64,000 bases of DNA from Streptomyces sp. DvalAA-43 (GTDB taxonomy: Bacteria; Actinomycetota; Actinomycetes; Streptomycetales; Streptomycetaceae). The notes under the pieces are model-generated. The model was not told where the DNA came from. It saw only the letters and a program-made list of their open reading frames with translations, and did not search any database. The stretch spans positions 20,327 through 84,326 of the forward strand of contig NZ_FMBW01000080.1 of the NCBI RefSeq assembly GCF_900091725.1, in the 5' to 3' direction. Shown in pieces: positions 26,656 through 34,777 of this stretch (its first letter is position 1; each line of letters starts with the position of its first letter). The translations under genes and the position numbers were made by a program.

Positions 26656-27087
26656 ATGGCCGAAGTCAGCGCAGAGGCGCGCATCGAAGCACCGGCCGAG
26701 AAGGTGTGGGCCCAGCTGACGGACTTCACCGCGTACGGCCAGTGGAACGCCACCCACACCAGCTTCCCCAAGGGCGGCCCGGCGACACTGGAAGTCGCGG
26801 CCACCTACGAGGAGAACATGAAACTCATGGGCTTCCCGGCCGAGGTGACCTGGACGGTGACGGAACTGGAGACCGCGCGCCTGCTGGTCACCAAGGGCAA
26901 GGGCCCGATGGGCGTCAACCTGGCCATGCGCTATTCACTGTCTCCCGACGGGGATGCGACCACGGTCCGCATCGACGGGGAGTTCACCGGCGCCGCGGTC
27001 TCCCTGATGGCGGGAAAGCTCAAGGACTCGGCGACGGCCGCGCTCGTCGAATCACTGCGCAAACTGGGCGGGCTCGTCGCCGCCTGA
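26656..27087 (+). CDS. SRPBCC/polyketide-cyclase-like protein
   Basis: A 143-residue START-fold protein: VSAEARIEAPAEKVWAQLTDFTAYGQWN at the N-terminus, a central beta sheet and a long C-terminal helix (ALVESLRKLGGLVAA). Such proteins bind hydrophobic ligands in a deep cavity; this type is usually of unknown specificity. AAGGGG lies a few bases before the ATG. It ends before a strong hairpin shared with the convergent PadR gene. Confidence 0.85.
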   Translation: MAEVSAEARIEAPAEKVWAQLTDFTAYGQWNATHTSFPKGGPATLEVAATYEENMKLMGFPAEVTWTVTELETARLLVTKGKGPMGVNLAMRYSLSPDGDATTVRIDGEFTGAAVSLMAGKLKDSATAALVESLRKLGGLVAA

Positions 27088-27103
27088 CCCGCCCCGCCAA
27101 GGA

Positions 27104-27137
27104 CCAGGGGCCTCGCGGCTCGCCGCGAGGCCCCTGG
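27104..27137. terminator. Perfect 15-bp hairpin, bidirectional terminator
   Basis: Arms 27104-27118 and 27123-27137 are exact complements around a 4-nt loop, placed between the SRPBCC stop (27087) and the PadR stop (27154). Confidence 0.8.
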
Positions 27138-27153
27138 CACCGCACCCACGAGC

Positions 27154-27780
27154 TCAGCTCTCGTCGGCAAGGATCAGATACAGCTTCTTACGGGCGTCAC
27201 CGATGACCGCGAGGGCCTTCTGGCGCTGATCGGCCGAGCCGGTCTTCCAGACCTGGCCGAACGCCTCCATCAGACCGAAACCGGCCTGCCGGATCTCGTT
27301 GGCACTCTCCCAGTCGACACCGCGCCCGGCTTCCTCCCAAGGCGCCTCGGCCCCCGACTCCGCCTCGGTGCGGCCGGCGTCGGTGAGCGTGAACAGCTTC
27401 TTGCCACCCTCGCTCGCGCTGACGATCAGGCCCTCGTCCTCCAGCAGCTGAAGGGTCGGATAGACCGAGCCGGGGCTGGGCCGCCAGGCCCCACCGCTGC
27501 GCTCGCCGATCTCCTGGATCATCTCGTACCCGTGCATCGGCCGGTCCTTCAGCAGCGCCAGGATCGACGCGCGCACGTCACCACGCCGCGCCCTCCCCCT
27601 ACCGCCACCCCGGCCACGCCCGCCACCGAAGGGGCCACCCCCGAAGGGACCGCCACCGAACGGCGGCCCGAAAGGCCCGAAGGCCGCCCGCCGCCCCTCG
27701 AAATCGCCACGCCCCTGAGGACCGGGGCCGCGGCGCCCGTACCCATGTCCGAACTCGTGCTCATGTCCATGTGAACGCAT
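27154..27780 (-). CDS. PadR-family transcriptional regulator
   Basis: A 208-residue PadR regulator. The first 60 residues are a His/Gly/Phe-rich stretch with GPFGGG repeats. The winged helix follows (RRGDVRASILALLKDRPMHGYEMIQEIGERSGGAWRPSPGSVYPTLQLLEDEGLI), then a C-terminal helical dimerisation domain. GAAGGAG seven bases upstream fixes the ATG at 27780. A strong inverted repeat lies 15-51 bp upstream, so autoregulation is likely. No divergent effector gene is intact: the neighbouring plus-strand gene is a pseudogene. Confidence 0.9.
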   Translation of the reverse strand: MRSHGHEHEFGHGYGRRGPGPQGRGDFEGRRAAFGPFGPPFGGGPFGGGPFGGGRGRGGGRGRARRGDVRASILALLKDRPMHGYEMIQEIGERSGGAWRPSPGSVYPTLQLLEDEGLIVSASEGGKKLFTLTDAGRTEAESGAEAPWEEAGRGVDWESANEIRQAGFGLMEAFGQVWKTGSADQRQKALAVIGDARKKLYLILADES

Positions 27781-27794
27781 CACTACGCTCCTTC

Positions 27795-27831
27795 TATCGT
27801 TGATCTGTCGCGATGCGTCAACGATATATCG
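27795..27831. promoter_or_regulatory. Inverted repeats, candidate PadR operator
   Basis: TATCGTTGA (27795-27803) and TCAACGATA (27818-27826) are a perfect 9-bp inverted repeat with a 14-bp spacer. A second palindrome, CGATATATCG (27822-27831), overlaps it. Both lie directly upstream of the PadR ribosome site. AT-rich dyads of this type are usual PadR targets; binding is inferred. Confidence 0.55.
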
Positions 27832-27980
27832 GAACCGATCGCCTGGCAATCCCTCGCCCAACGGCACCTGCCCGCGTCCCGCCTCACCCGATCGAGCGGT
27901 TCTCTCAGCCGCCCGAGCCGCTCGGGCGTCACCGGTCGCCCCTTGCGGGGCCGTGTGGCGGTTCGGCAAACTGTCCGATC

Positions 27981-28458
27981 ATGTCGAGCAACTTGATCAC
28001 TACAGTCCTGGCGATCTCGGCACCTTGCTCGGCAGTGGCCTGACGGCGTTCGTGACGGCTCGGACCGATCGGCGCAGGAACGAGGCGCTGGAGCGACAGC
28101 AGATACGTGATGAGGCCGCGATCGCGCTCAACGCCGCGAACTGCGGGCCGAGCATCAGAAGTGGAGCAGAGACCGCAGGCAGGCCGCCTACCAGAGCCTG
28201 ATGGACGCCGCCCATGAGGCCCAAGGTGCCATTTGGCAGCTGGGGCAGCTGACGCCGGAAGCGTTCGACCAGCATCGCTATGACATCAGGCGGGGCGCGG
28301 CCATCGATGCCGTTCGCGCGACTCGCCGCGCAGCCGACGCGGTGCAGCTGGAAGGACCGACCGATGTCGCCGAGGCCGCCGAGGTGGCTTCGTTCATCTT
28401 CAGGGACAGCTTTTGTCGACGAGTTTGAACAACGGTTAGCGATCACTGGAGCGATGAA
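27981..28458 (+). pseudogene. Decayed gene, 5' part, interrupted by IS21
   Basis: A membrane-anchored coiled-coil-type protein can be pieced together in three frames: MSSNLITTVLAI, then LGTLLGSGLTAFVTARTDRRR...DEAAIALNA, then ELRAEHQKWSRDRRQ...FIFRDS, then FVDEFEQRLAITGAM. The joins fall near 28011 (one base missing), 28133 (two extra bases) and 28412 (an extra T in a T run). The reading then meets the IS21 tip at 28459. Removing 28459-33812 continues the last frame into 33813-34050, giving a full ancestral length near 240 residues. The N-terminal helix resembles a common Streptomyces family of unknown function. Multiple indels mean this copy is dead regardless of the insertion. Confidence 0.65.
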
Positions 28459-28480
28459 TGTTCACGAGTTTTGACGGCGC
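28459..28480. repeat. IS21 terminal repeat, low-coordinate end
   Basis: TGTTCACGAGTTTTGACGG matches the internal copy at the opposite end (read from 33770 inward) at 19 of 22 positions and the outer tip at 17 of 22 by eye. Confidence 0.6.
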
Positions 28481-28962
28481 TTCACGTTGCAGTCGTGTCC
28501 GTCGCCGGGCAGGCCCATGACGTTCAACACCGGTCCCTGACCCTCAGGGATCTCGAAGGTGAAGTTTGCTGCTGTCGGGATCACCACGAGCGAGCACTGG
28601 TCGCCGAAGGTCAGCGGCGGATACGGATCCCAGGAACAGCCAGCCTTGTCCAAGGCGGAAACGACGTCCCCGTGGCTGAGTCCTGCTGGGAAGGTGCCCG
28701 TCCCCTCGACCACTGACGGGGGGAGTTCGACGACGTCACGCCAGGTCTGGACGCAGATGAGAGACACCTTGCGGCAGCGGCAGACACCCAGCTCAAGGTC
28801 TCCGTAGGCGGAGAGCCTCGGCCACTTTCTGTTCCGACCCATCATTCCGATCTCCCACGGCTCGCCGAGAGCTGCGGTCACGTCGCTCCAGTCGGCTCCG
28901 CTGAACACCGGGCCCAGTCGGCCCGTCTTCGCCATGCTGGTCAGGACTTCGAGAATCTCCAC
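28462..28962 (-). CDS. Hypothetical protein enclosed by the IS21 ends
   Basis: A 166-residue soluble protein beginning at a GTG (28962). It contains GEPWEIGMMGRNRKWPRLSAYGDLELGVCRCRK, then ICVQTWRDVVELP and a C-terminal half rich in Pro and Gly. It resembles a recurrent Streptomyces hypothetical family; no catalytic motif is recognisable. Its last six residues are encoded by the IS21 terminal repeat, so the original C-terminus has probably been replaced. It reads in the same direction as istA-istB, 52 bp beyond the istB stop, a place where IS21 elements normally have only a short non-coding end. Confidence 0.55.
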   Translation of the reverse strand: MEILEVLTSMAKTGRLGPVFSGADWSDVTAALGEPWEIGMMGRNRKWPRLSAYGDLELGVCRCRKVSLICVQTWRDVVELPPSVVEGTGTFPAGLSHGDVVSALDKAGCSWDPYPPLTFGDQCSLVVIPTAANFTFEIPEGQGPVLNVMGLPGDGHDCNVKRRQNS

Positions 28963-29013
28963 GAGGCGGAGCCTGACAGGTGTCCTGACCAGCAGTCCAG
29001 CGGTTTCAGGGGG

Positions 29014-29667
29014 TCAGCCCGCTGTGGTTTGTTCGGCTTGGGCCCGGGTGCTGGCGAGGCGGTAGGAGTCGGTGCCGGTCTCGATGATTGTGCCGTTGAA
29101 GGTCAGGCGGTCGACGATGGCCGCGCAGAGGCGGGGGTCAGTGAAGGTCTTCGTCCAGCCGCCGAAGGACTCGTTGGAGGCGATGGCGACGCTGTTCTTC
29201 TCCTCGCGTTCGGTCAGCACCTGGAAGAGGAGCTCGGCGCCGTGCCGGTCGAGTTCCATGTAGCCGAGCTCGTCGATGCAGAGGAGATCGACGCGCCCGT
29301 ATCGGGCGATGGTCTTGTTCAGCTGCTTCTCGTCGGCGGCCTCGACCAGCTCGTTCACCAGCTTCGTGGCCAGCGTGTAGCGGACCCGGTAGCCCTTCAT
29401 CGCGGCCTCGGTGCCCAGGGCGATGAGCATGTGGGACTTGCCGGTTCCGGAGTCTCCGATCAGGCAGAGCGGCTGGCTCTTCTTGATCCATTCACAGCTG
29501 GCGAGGGTGTGGACGGTGGCGGCGTCGATGTTCGGGTTGGCGTCGAAGTCGAAGGCCCGCAGGGACTTCTCCCGTGGGAAGCCCGCGGCCTTGATCCGTC
29601 GTTCCGAGCGGCGCCTGGCCCGGTCGTCGCACTCGGTCATCAGCAGCTCGGCGAGGAAGCCGCGGTA
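29014..29667 (-). pseudogene. istB: istB, 3' part (residues 48 to end)
   Basis: The ATP-binding helper of IS21 transposition. This part carries the Walker A GDSGTGKSHM, Walker B LLCIDELGY and the C-terminal DRLTFNGTIIETGTDSYRL. It begins in mid-gene at TAC-CGC-GGC (YRGFLAELLM); the sequence immediately upstream is foreign and has a stop. Joined to the 47 codons at 31913-32053 it gives a continuous 264-residue IstB of normal length, showing that a single insertion split the gene. An internal ATG at 29640 could express a 208-residue fragment that keeps both Walker motifs. Confidence 0.85.
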
Positions 29668-29714
29668 GACACCTCAGGTACATAAGTCGTCAAGCCAGGC
29701 CGGTCATCATTCGA

Positions 29715-30197
29715 ATGGACGTCGATAGCATCATGGACATGCCTGACGTGTGGATCGGCTTCAACTCTGATGACCGCCAGAGAGCTTGGTGGCAGAACGG
29801 CCTCGTGACGCTGGCCCTCACTGGTGCGATGGTCGTGATGATCCTAACCACGCACGAACCGAACAAATGGTGGTTTGTGAGTGGTCTTGGAGTCCTCGCT
29901 GTGGTCGCGTTCGTCGGCACGGTCAATCTGATCTATGGCAGGGTCCTCCTGACCGCAAGGGGATTGGAGTTCCACACCTTCGTCAGCAGGCGAGTCATCC
30001 CTTGGAACGAGGTCGCCGGTATCGAGACGCGGCGGCGGGTGATCCGGAGCAGGATTTTGTGTGATCTGCGAGTCGTCAGGGTTCGCGGGCGGTCGCTCAC
30101 GATTCCGGGGACGGCCACCAGCCGGGTGATGGATGCCGAGCTTGAGCGGAAGCAGGTAGCCATCCAGGAACGCTGGTCCCGCGCGGTCAACGGCTGA
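29715..30197 (+). CDS. Membrane PH-domain-like protein carried within the IS110 insertion
   Basis: A 160-residue protein with two N-terminal transmembrane helices (NGLVTLALTGAMVVMILTT and WWFVSGLGVLAVVAFVGTVNLIYG) followed by a bacterial PH-like beta domain (LLTARGLEFHTFVSRRVIPWNEVAGIETRRRV). Such small proteins are common in actinobacterial chromosomes and have no known role in transposition. It stops 6 bp before the stop of the convergent transposase. ATGs at 29733 and 29739 are alternative starts; no clear ribosome site separates them. Reading frame intact, unlike the transposases around it. Confidence 0.7.
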   Translation: MDVDSIMDMPDVWIGFNSDDRQRAWWQNGLVTLALTGAMVVMILTTHEPNKWWFVSGLGVLAVVAFVGTVNLIYGRVLLTARGLEFHTFVSRRVIPWNEVAGIETRRRVIRSRILCDLRVVRVRGRSLTIPGTATSRVMDAELERKQVAIQERWSRAVNG

Positions 30198-30203
30198 TGG
30201 ACT

Positions 30204-31467
30204 TCATGCCGCGAGGGCCTCGGCTGCCGCGGGGAAGGCTATGGCCTCGTCGAAGCGGGCCCCGTGCTGGAGGCAGTGGTAGAGCTGTCCGAGCAGGCGG
30301 TTGAAGAGGTTCCTCTGAGCCGAGGCATGCCAGTCTCCGTGGTCACGACGCTTGCGGTAGTGGGCTTTGGCACCTGGCGATGCGTTCGGGGCAGAGAATG
30401 CCCAGAGGTAGCCGACGTGGTTGAGCCGATCGTTCTTCACCCACCGCCGGGTGACGCTCGATTTCTTTCCTGAGGCGCGCGTGATGGGTGAGGCACCCGC
30501 GTAGGCCTTGAGGCCGCGGGCATCCACGAAGCGTTGACGATCGTCTCCGATCTCGGCCAGTACCCGCGCACCGAGCTGGACGCCGAGACCGGGGAAGCTG
30601 ACGATGATCTCAGCATCCGGGTGCTGAGGGAACGCCTCTTCCACTGCATGTTCCAGATCGTCAGCGGCCTTGGAGGCAGCTTCCAGCTGGAGCAGGAGAG
30701 CAAGCATCTGCGTGCCGAGCGCATCTTCGACGAGCCGAGGCTGATGAGCCCAGTCAGCTCGAAGAATGTCGCGGAGTCGCTCAACTTCTGCTTCGATGCC
30801 CCGCTGACGGCCGGCCCGTTTGAGGGCGGCCTGCAGCTGCGCGCGAGTCAATTTTGCTGCTCGTGTTGGAATGGGGGCGAGCCGGAGAATCTCGCGAGCT
30901 TCCGGCCTGCACAACCCCTTCTTCCAGACTTCAACAGCTGCGAGAGCCGCAGGGTAGTACTCCCGTAGGAGCGAACGGAGCTGGTTGGCTATCTGCTGGC
31001 GGTTCCAGACGGCATCCTGCTGGGCGCGAGCGAGAACGGCGACGGCGCGGGCCAGTTCGCTGTCCTGCGGCAGTGGCCGGTGGGCGTGCATATCGGTGCG
31101 GAGGATGTTGGCCAGGACCAGGGCGTCGCCGGGGTCGGATTTCTTGCGGGAGACGGCATGCCGGTCGCGATAGCGGGCTGCGGCCATGGGGGTTGATCGC
31201 GTATATTTTCCGCCTGCCTGTGCGGAGTACTGCAACCAGTAGGCCGCGAGACGTTTCGATGGCGACCGGGATCGGGCTCTCCTCGGTATCGCCGTACTCA
31301 GCCAGCAGATCCAGGAGCACCTGGTAGCCGGCGGCATCGTCGGTGATGTGCCGTTTGGCGACGAGCTGGCCGCTGTCGTCGACCAAGGCGACGTCATGGG
31401 TACGTTCGGCCCAGTCAATACCACAGTAGATCAAGGCTTTCCTTCCGCCGTGCTCTGTCCTGTCCAC
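30204..31467 (-). pseudogene. IS110-family transposase with a +1 frameshift
   Basis: The N-terminal RuvC-like part (LIYCGIDWAERTHDVALVDD, VAIETSRGLLVAVL, YAINP) and the remainder (ARYRDRHAVSRKKSDPGDALVLANILRTD, then FPGLGVQLGARVLAEIGD and the C-terminal AYAGASPITRASGK with the family serine) lie in different frames. The break is at a run of five C on the coding strand (31188-31192): four C would give AINP-MAAARYRDRH in one frame. The total, about 420 residues, is normal for the family. A real frameshift mutation and a homopolymer sequencing error are both possible. Confidence 0.8.
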
Positions 31468-31912
31468 GAGCTCATGCGGGCCACGCAGCGACCTAATCCC
31501 AGGACTCAGCCTCTACAGCCGGTCCGCCACCTCAGTAGCTGTTCGTGGCACCAGCTCGCCCCACGGGCCTCGGTCTATGCAGGAGCTCAGACGGCTCAGG
31601 CCTATCAAGAGGTCACCATGAGGTGGGCTCGTCCCACCAACACCAACGAACGAGCAAGGTCTGGTGTTGATGCTCGACAGCGCTGAACGGCGCCTGTCTA
31701 CCGCCAGGCCTTCTCAGCCCAGTCATCTGTAGGCGTACGTCCAGCGCCGACGAGCGTCAACATGCAGGCCGTGGTGATGGCCCACGGACGCCAAGACGTG
31801 CCCAGTCTGTCCGTAGGCCTCAAAGGCCAGGCCGAACCGGATGCATCCCATCTGGCACCCGCGCGGCCATCACCACTTGAGCGTCCAACCAGACCGCTCT
31901 AACTACGGATTA
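31468..31912 (-). ncRNA. Candidate bridge RNA region of the IS110 element
   Basis: This 445-bp non-coding stretch lies between the element end and the transposase start, where IS110-group elements encode the bridge RNA that pairs with target and donor. It contains an exact 12-bp inverted repeat, GTGGTGATGGCC (31771-31782) and GGCCATCACCAC (31865-31876), enclosing 82 nt, bracketed by a repeated GACGCTC motif. No open gene is convincing. The RNA itself is inferred from position and structure. Confidence 0.35.
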
Positions 31913-32053
31913 GGTCATCTGGTCCTTGATCGCCCGGTCGGCGATCTCGGTGAACTCGTTGCGGATCGACGGAAGCAGCAGCAGGCGGCAGGCGGTGTCG
32001 ATCGCCGCGTCGGCGGCCTGCTCAGTCAAGCCTCGCTGTCGGGGCAGGGTCAC
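31913..32053 (-). pseudogene. istB: istB, 5' part (residues 1-47)
   Basis: A GTG at 32053 overlapping the istA stop (GTGA) begins TLPRQRGLTEQAADAAID and runs 47 codons to IKDQMT, where the IS110 insertion starts. The overlap with istA is the usual IS21 arrangement. The continuation is at 29667. Confidence 0.85.
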
Positions 32054-33696
32054 TGGGCTTCTCCCTCATGATGGCCGCCGCCGCTGGTGCGACGGCGTCG
32101 TAGCAGTTGGTCGTATGGGGTCACCGACGGCAGCGGCCGGGTGTCCGGCGGAAGGTGTGCCAAGCGCCACTCGTGCAGCGACGTGACGGTCGCCGGCGTC
32201 TCACCAGGCATCTGCGGAGCGGATGCGCCGACGACCGGCTCGTCCTCCGCCTGGGCTGCCTTCCGGGCGTCCAGCGCGACGGCATCGGCGGTCAGAGCGC
32301 CGGCCCGCAGGGCGGCGGCCAGGCCCGCGACGACGTGCTCGTGGGCGAGGTGGCGGTTCAGCAGCAGGACCTCGATCAGCGCTCGGGTGCCGTCCCGCTC
32401 GCCGTGGACCTTGCGGGCCTGGACCCACCAGGCGTCGTGGACCGGGGTGAACTTGCCCGCCGACCTGGCCTGTTCCAGAGCCGTGGCGCCGGGGAAAGCG
32501 CCGGGCTTGCGGATGAGAGCTTCGAGGTAGTGGTCCAGGTCCAGCCGCAACCCGCCCTTGGCGATCAGCCTCTCGTGCCGGGCCACCTCAACGTTCCTGT
32601 CGTAAACCACCAGGTGAGAGGCGTGCAGGACGACGCGGACCCGTTTTCCGATGAACCGGGTCGGGACCGAGTAGCGGTTGGTCCGGACGTTGATCTGGCT
32701 GTAGCGGTCGACCCGTGGCGTGAACAGTCGGCCCGTCTCGAAAGGCTCCTCAGGCAGTGGCATCAGCAGCGGCTTCTCGATGGCGAAGTACTCGTCCACG
32801 GTCCGCGGCCGCGAGCCGATCCGGCGGTGCCCGTCGTGCAGGTCCCACTGGTCGACCATCTCGTTGAGCTCGGCGAGGGAGTCGACTTCCGGGACCGGGG
32901 TGAAGTGGTTGCGGCGGAAGTAGCCGATCATGCCCTCGACGCCGCCCTTCTCGTGGGCGCCTTCGATGCCGGGGCGGCAGTAGAAGCTCTCAATGTTGAA
33001 GTGCGAGCGGAAAGCGATCCACCGGTCGGCCTCCACCCTCGCCCGGCTCAGCCCCAGCACCTGGGCGACGGCGGACTTGAGGTTGTCGTAGCGGATCTTG
33101 GTCCGGGGAACACCGCCCAGTGTCCGAAGCGCGTGCACGTGCCCCTCGAAGAACGCTTCCTGGCCGCACGAAGCGAACACCCGGTGAACGGCCTTGCCCG
33201 AGTAGGACAAGCGAAGCGAGAACAACTAGCAGGTCACCAGCTCGCTGGCCAGACGCACCGTCACGTCGCCGAAGTCGACCTCCGCCTCGTGACCAGGCAG
33301 ATGGGACTGGGGCACGAACGCTTCCACCGGGGCCTTGCCCGAGGCCGCGAGGATCTCCGGCTTCCGGTCGGAGACGTAGCGCCGGACCATTTGGTAGGAG
33401 ACGTCGGCGCTGTGCTCCTCGACCAGCCGGTGGAAGATCCGGGTGATCGTGTGCCGTTGCTTGTGCGGCGCGTCGAGGTCCGTCCGAAGCATGTCGTCGA
33501 TCACTGGCTTGTACGGATCCAGCGCCGTCCGCCGCGGCGGAAGCTTCTTGCGGGGCTCTGGCCAGACCGAGTCCACGGCCTTCTTCACGGTCCGCCACGA
33601 CACGTTGTACTTGCGCTCAAGTTCGCGCATCTTCATGTCGGCACGGTGATCACGCCGGATCGCTGCGTACAGCTCGACCTTGGACATCTGCGGCAT
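32050..33696 (-). pseudogene. istA: istA, IS21 transposase with an in-frame amber codon
   Basis: An IstA transposase of about 548 codons. N-terminal HTH (MKMRELERKYNVSWRTVKKAVDS), then the DDE core: Asp in EVDFGDV, Asp in RYDNLKSAV and Glu in HEKGGVEGMIGYFRR, then the C-terminal DNA-binding beta domain (RYSQINVRTNRYSVP). A single TAG at 33226-33228 interrupts it within ELVTC-stop-LFSLRLSYSGK; family members have Tyr (TAC) here, so one C-to-G change accounts for it. Everything after the stop remains in frame. Translation could restart at a downstream TTG, but would lose the first catalytic Asp. Confidence 0.88.
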
Positions 33697-33757
33697 GACC
33701 AGGACCTTTCACCAGGAGCACCCCGATGCTGCCCTGGCAAGTACCCCAGTGCTGTCG

Positions 33758-33812
33758 AAACTCGTGAACATCACCCGACCGTGGATCTGGGTGCCTCCCA
33801 AACCCGTGAACA
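33758..33812. repeat. IS21 terminal direct repeats, high-coordinate end
   Basis: AAACTCGTGAACA (33758-33770) and AAACCCGTGAACA (33800-33812) are near-identical copies 42 bp apart, reading outward. The same motif in inverse orientation forms the low-coordinate tip. The 60 bp between istA and the inner copy hold no gene. Confidence 0.6.
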
Positions 33813-34050
33813 ACTGACGGCACTACTGGTGAATAAAGCCACCGAGGCGTACGCGAAGGCCGTAGATCGGCATATCGCGCCACCGATCGAGTTGCTGATG
33901 CAGCTGAGCAGGGGACCTCTGAGCGATGAGCAGCATGCGCGGTATCGCTCGACCGCCGCCGGGACGAGTGCCCTCGTGGAGAGCCGCCGGCAACGTTTCG
34001 TACCCCTGGCTCGCCGGGCCCTGGACGGATCGATGGACGTCGTCGACTAG
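33813..34050 (+). pseudogene. Decayed gene, 3' part beyond the IS21
   Basis: An open stretch of 79 codons (LTALLVNKATEAYAKAVDRH...RRALDGSMDVVD) ending at TAG (34048-34050). With the IS21 removed, codon ATG-AAA joins it in frame to the C-terminal frame of the upstream pseudogene fragment. No start codon or ribosome site of its own precedes it. The TAG stop shares the CTAG that is duplicated by the adjacent IS5-type insertion; excising that element leaves the stop intact. Confidence 0.55.
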
Positions 34051-34236
34051 GCGCTGTCCGATGGGTCGTGTGAGCTGATCAGGGCCGTGGCTTAGGCGCA
34101 GATGAGCTTCTCCGAAGGCGCCGTCGTCGGGCTCGCTGGCACTGAGAGCTCGTCGCCAATCCGCCCACCCTTGCCTGCGTCGGCCGGTTGAGGAATGCGG
34201 TTGCGGTGGATCAGGCGGATGCGGTGATATTCCGGC

Positions 34237-34686
34237 ATGAGTAGAGACGCCGAGGTCATCGTGCTCGCCCGCTGGTCGGACGAGGTGATGGAACCGCTGA
34301 CCCAGGACGACCCGGAACGCACGTGGCGAGGTCGCTTCGTCCCGATAGCGGGGCACTGGGGCTACGAGTTCGGGTGGGCCCTGGAGTTCGAGAAAATGCG
34401 TGCCCGCAAGGGCCTGCTCAGGCACCTGGAGTCGCTGCCGTGGCCGCATCCGCATACGGTGCAAGTTCTGCTTCGCGACCAGGACGACGACTGCTTCGGG
34501 CTATGGATGTTCCAGGAGGGCCGGCTGGTGGAAGTCAGCATTCCGCGCACCGAGCGTTTCCACGAGCCGGCACCGGCTAATGAGGACTTCGAACCCGACC
34601 CGGGCATGCTGCTGCGCACCGACCAAAACACGGCTCTGCCCGAGCAAACCCCAGAAGCACGCCGCGACACCCGCTCACCCTGGTAG
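34237..34686 (+). CDS. Hypothetical protein carried within the IS5-type element
   Basis: A 149-residue soluble acidic protein (ARWSDEVMEPLTQDDPERTWRGRFVPIAGHWGYEFGWALEFEK, later DCFGLWMFQEGRLVEVSIPR). No family recognised. Its C-terminal 30 residues are Pro/Arg-rich and low in structure. It reads opposite to the transposase and lies wholly between the element's terminal repeats, 186 bp from the left one. No strong ribosome site precedes the ATG. The frame is intact and the codon use resembles host genes, suggesting captured chromosomal DNA. Confidence 0.6.
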   Translation: MSRDAEVIVLARWSDEVMEPLTQDDPERTWRGRFVPIAGHWGYEFGWALEFEKMRARKGLLRHLESLPWPHPHTVQVLLRDQDDDCFGLWMFQEGRLVEVSIPRTERFHEPAPANEDFEPDPGMLLRTDQNTALPEQTPEARRDTRSPW

Positions 34687-34777
34687 ACCGAGTTCGACAG
34701 CTCATCTTGGGACGTCAGGGCTGTCGACGCGCGCCTACTCAGCGAACTGCGTCACCACTACCCAGGTGCGAGGCGTT

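Larger units (their letters stand above)
29668..31912 (-). mobile_element. IS110-family insertion (2,245 bp) in istB
   Basis: Bases 29668-31912 separate the two halves of istB; excising them restores the frame AIKDQMT-YRGFLAELL without loss or gain. A TA dinucleotide flanks both junctions (29666-29667 and 31911-31912), consistent with a duplicated core dinucleotide as in IS110-type recombination. Contents are a transposase of the IS110 (DEDD plus Ser) family, a 445-bp non-coding stretch upstream of it, and a PH-domain gene in opposite orientation on the downstream side. The presence of this extra gene makes the element longer than usual. Confidence 0.7.
28459..33812 (-). mobile_element. IS21-family element, inactivated and interrupted
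   Basis: The low tip (28459) starts TGTTCACGAGTTTTGACGG and the high tip, read inward from 33812, starts TGTTCACGGGTTTGGGAGG; an internal copy at 33758-33770 repeats the motif 42 bp inside, as expected for the multiple terminal repeats of IS21. Between them lie istA, istB and one extra gene. Deleting the element joins the flanking pseudogene in frame. No target duplication is visible. istA has an amber stop and istB carries a 2,245-bp insertion, so the element cannot move by itself. Confidence 0.65.

Noticed and set aside
31188..31192. Programmed frameshift for the IS110 transposase
   Set aside because: IS110-family enzymes are normally made from one frame; mutation or a homopolymer read error is simpler.
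28459..33812. A target-site duplication for the IS21 element
   Set aside because: Flanks read GCGATGAA and ACTGACGG, with no shared 4-8 bp, so none is claimed; boundaries rest on terminal repeats and frame restoration.
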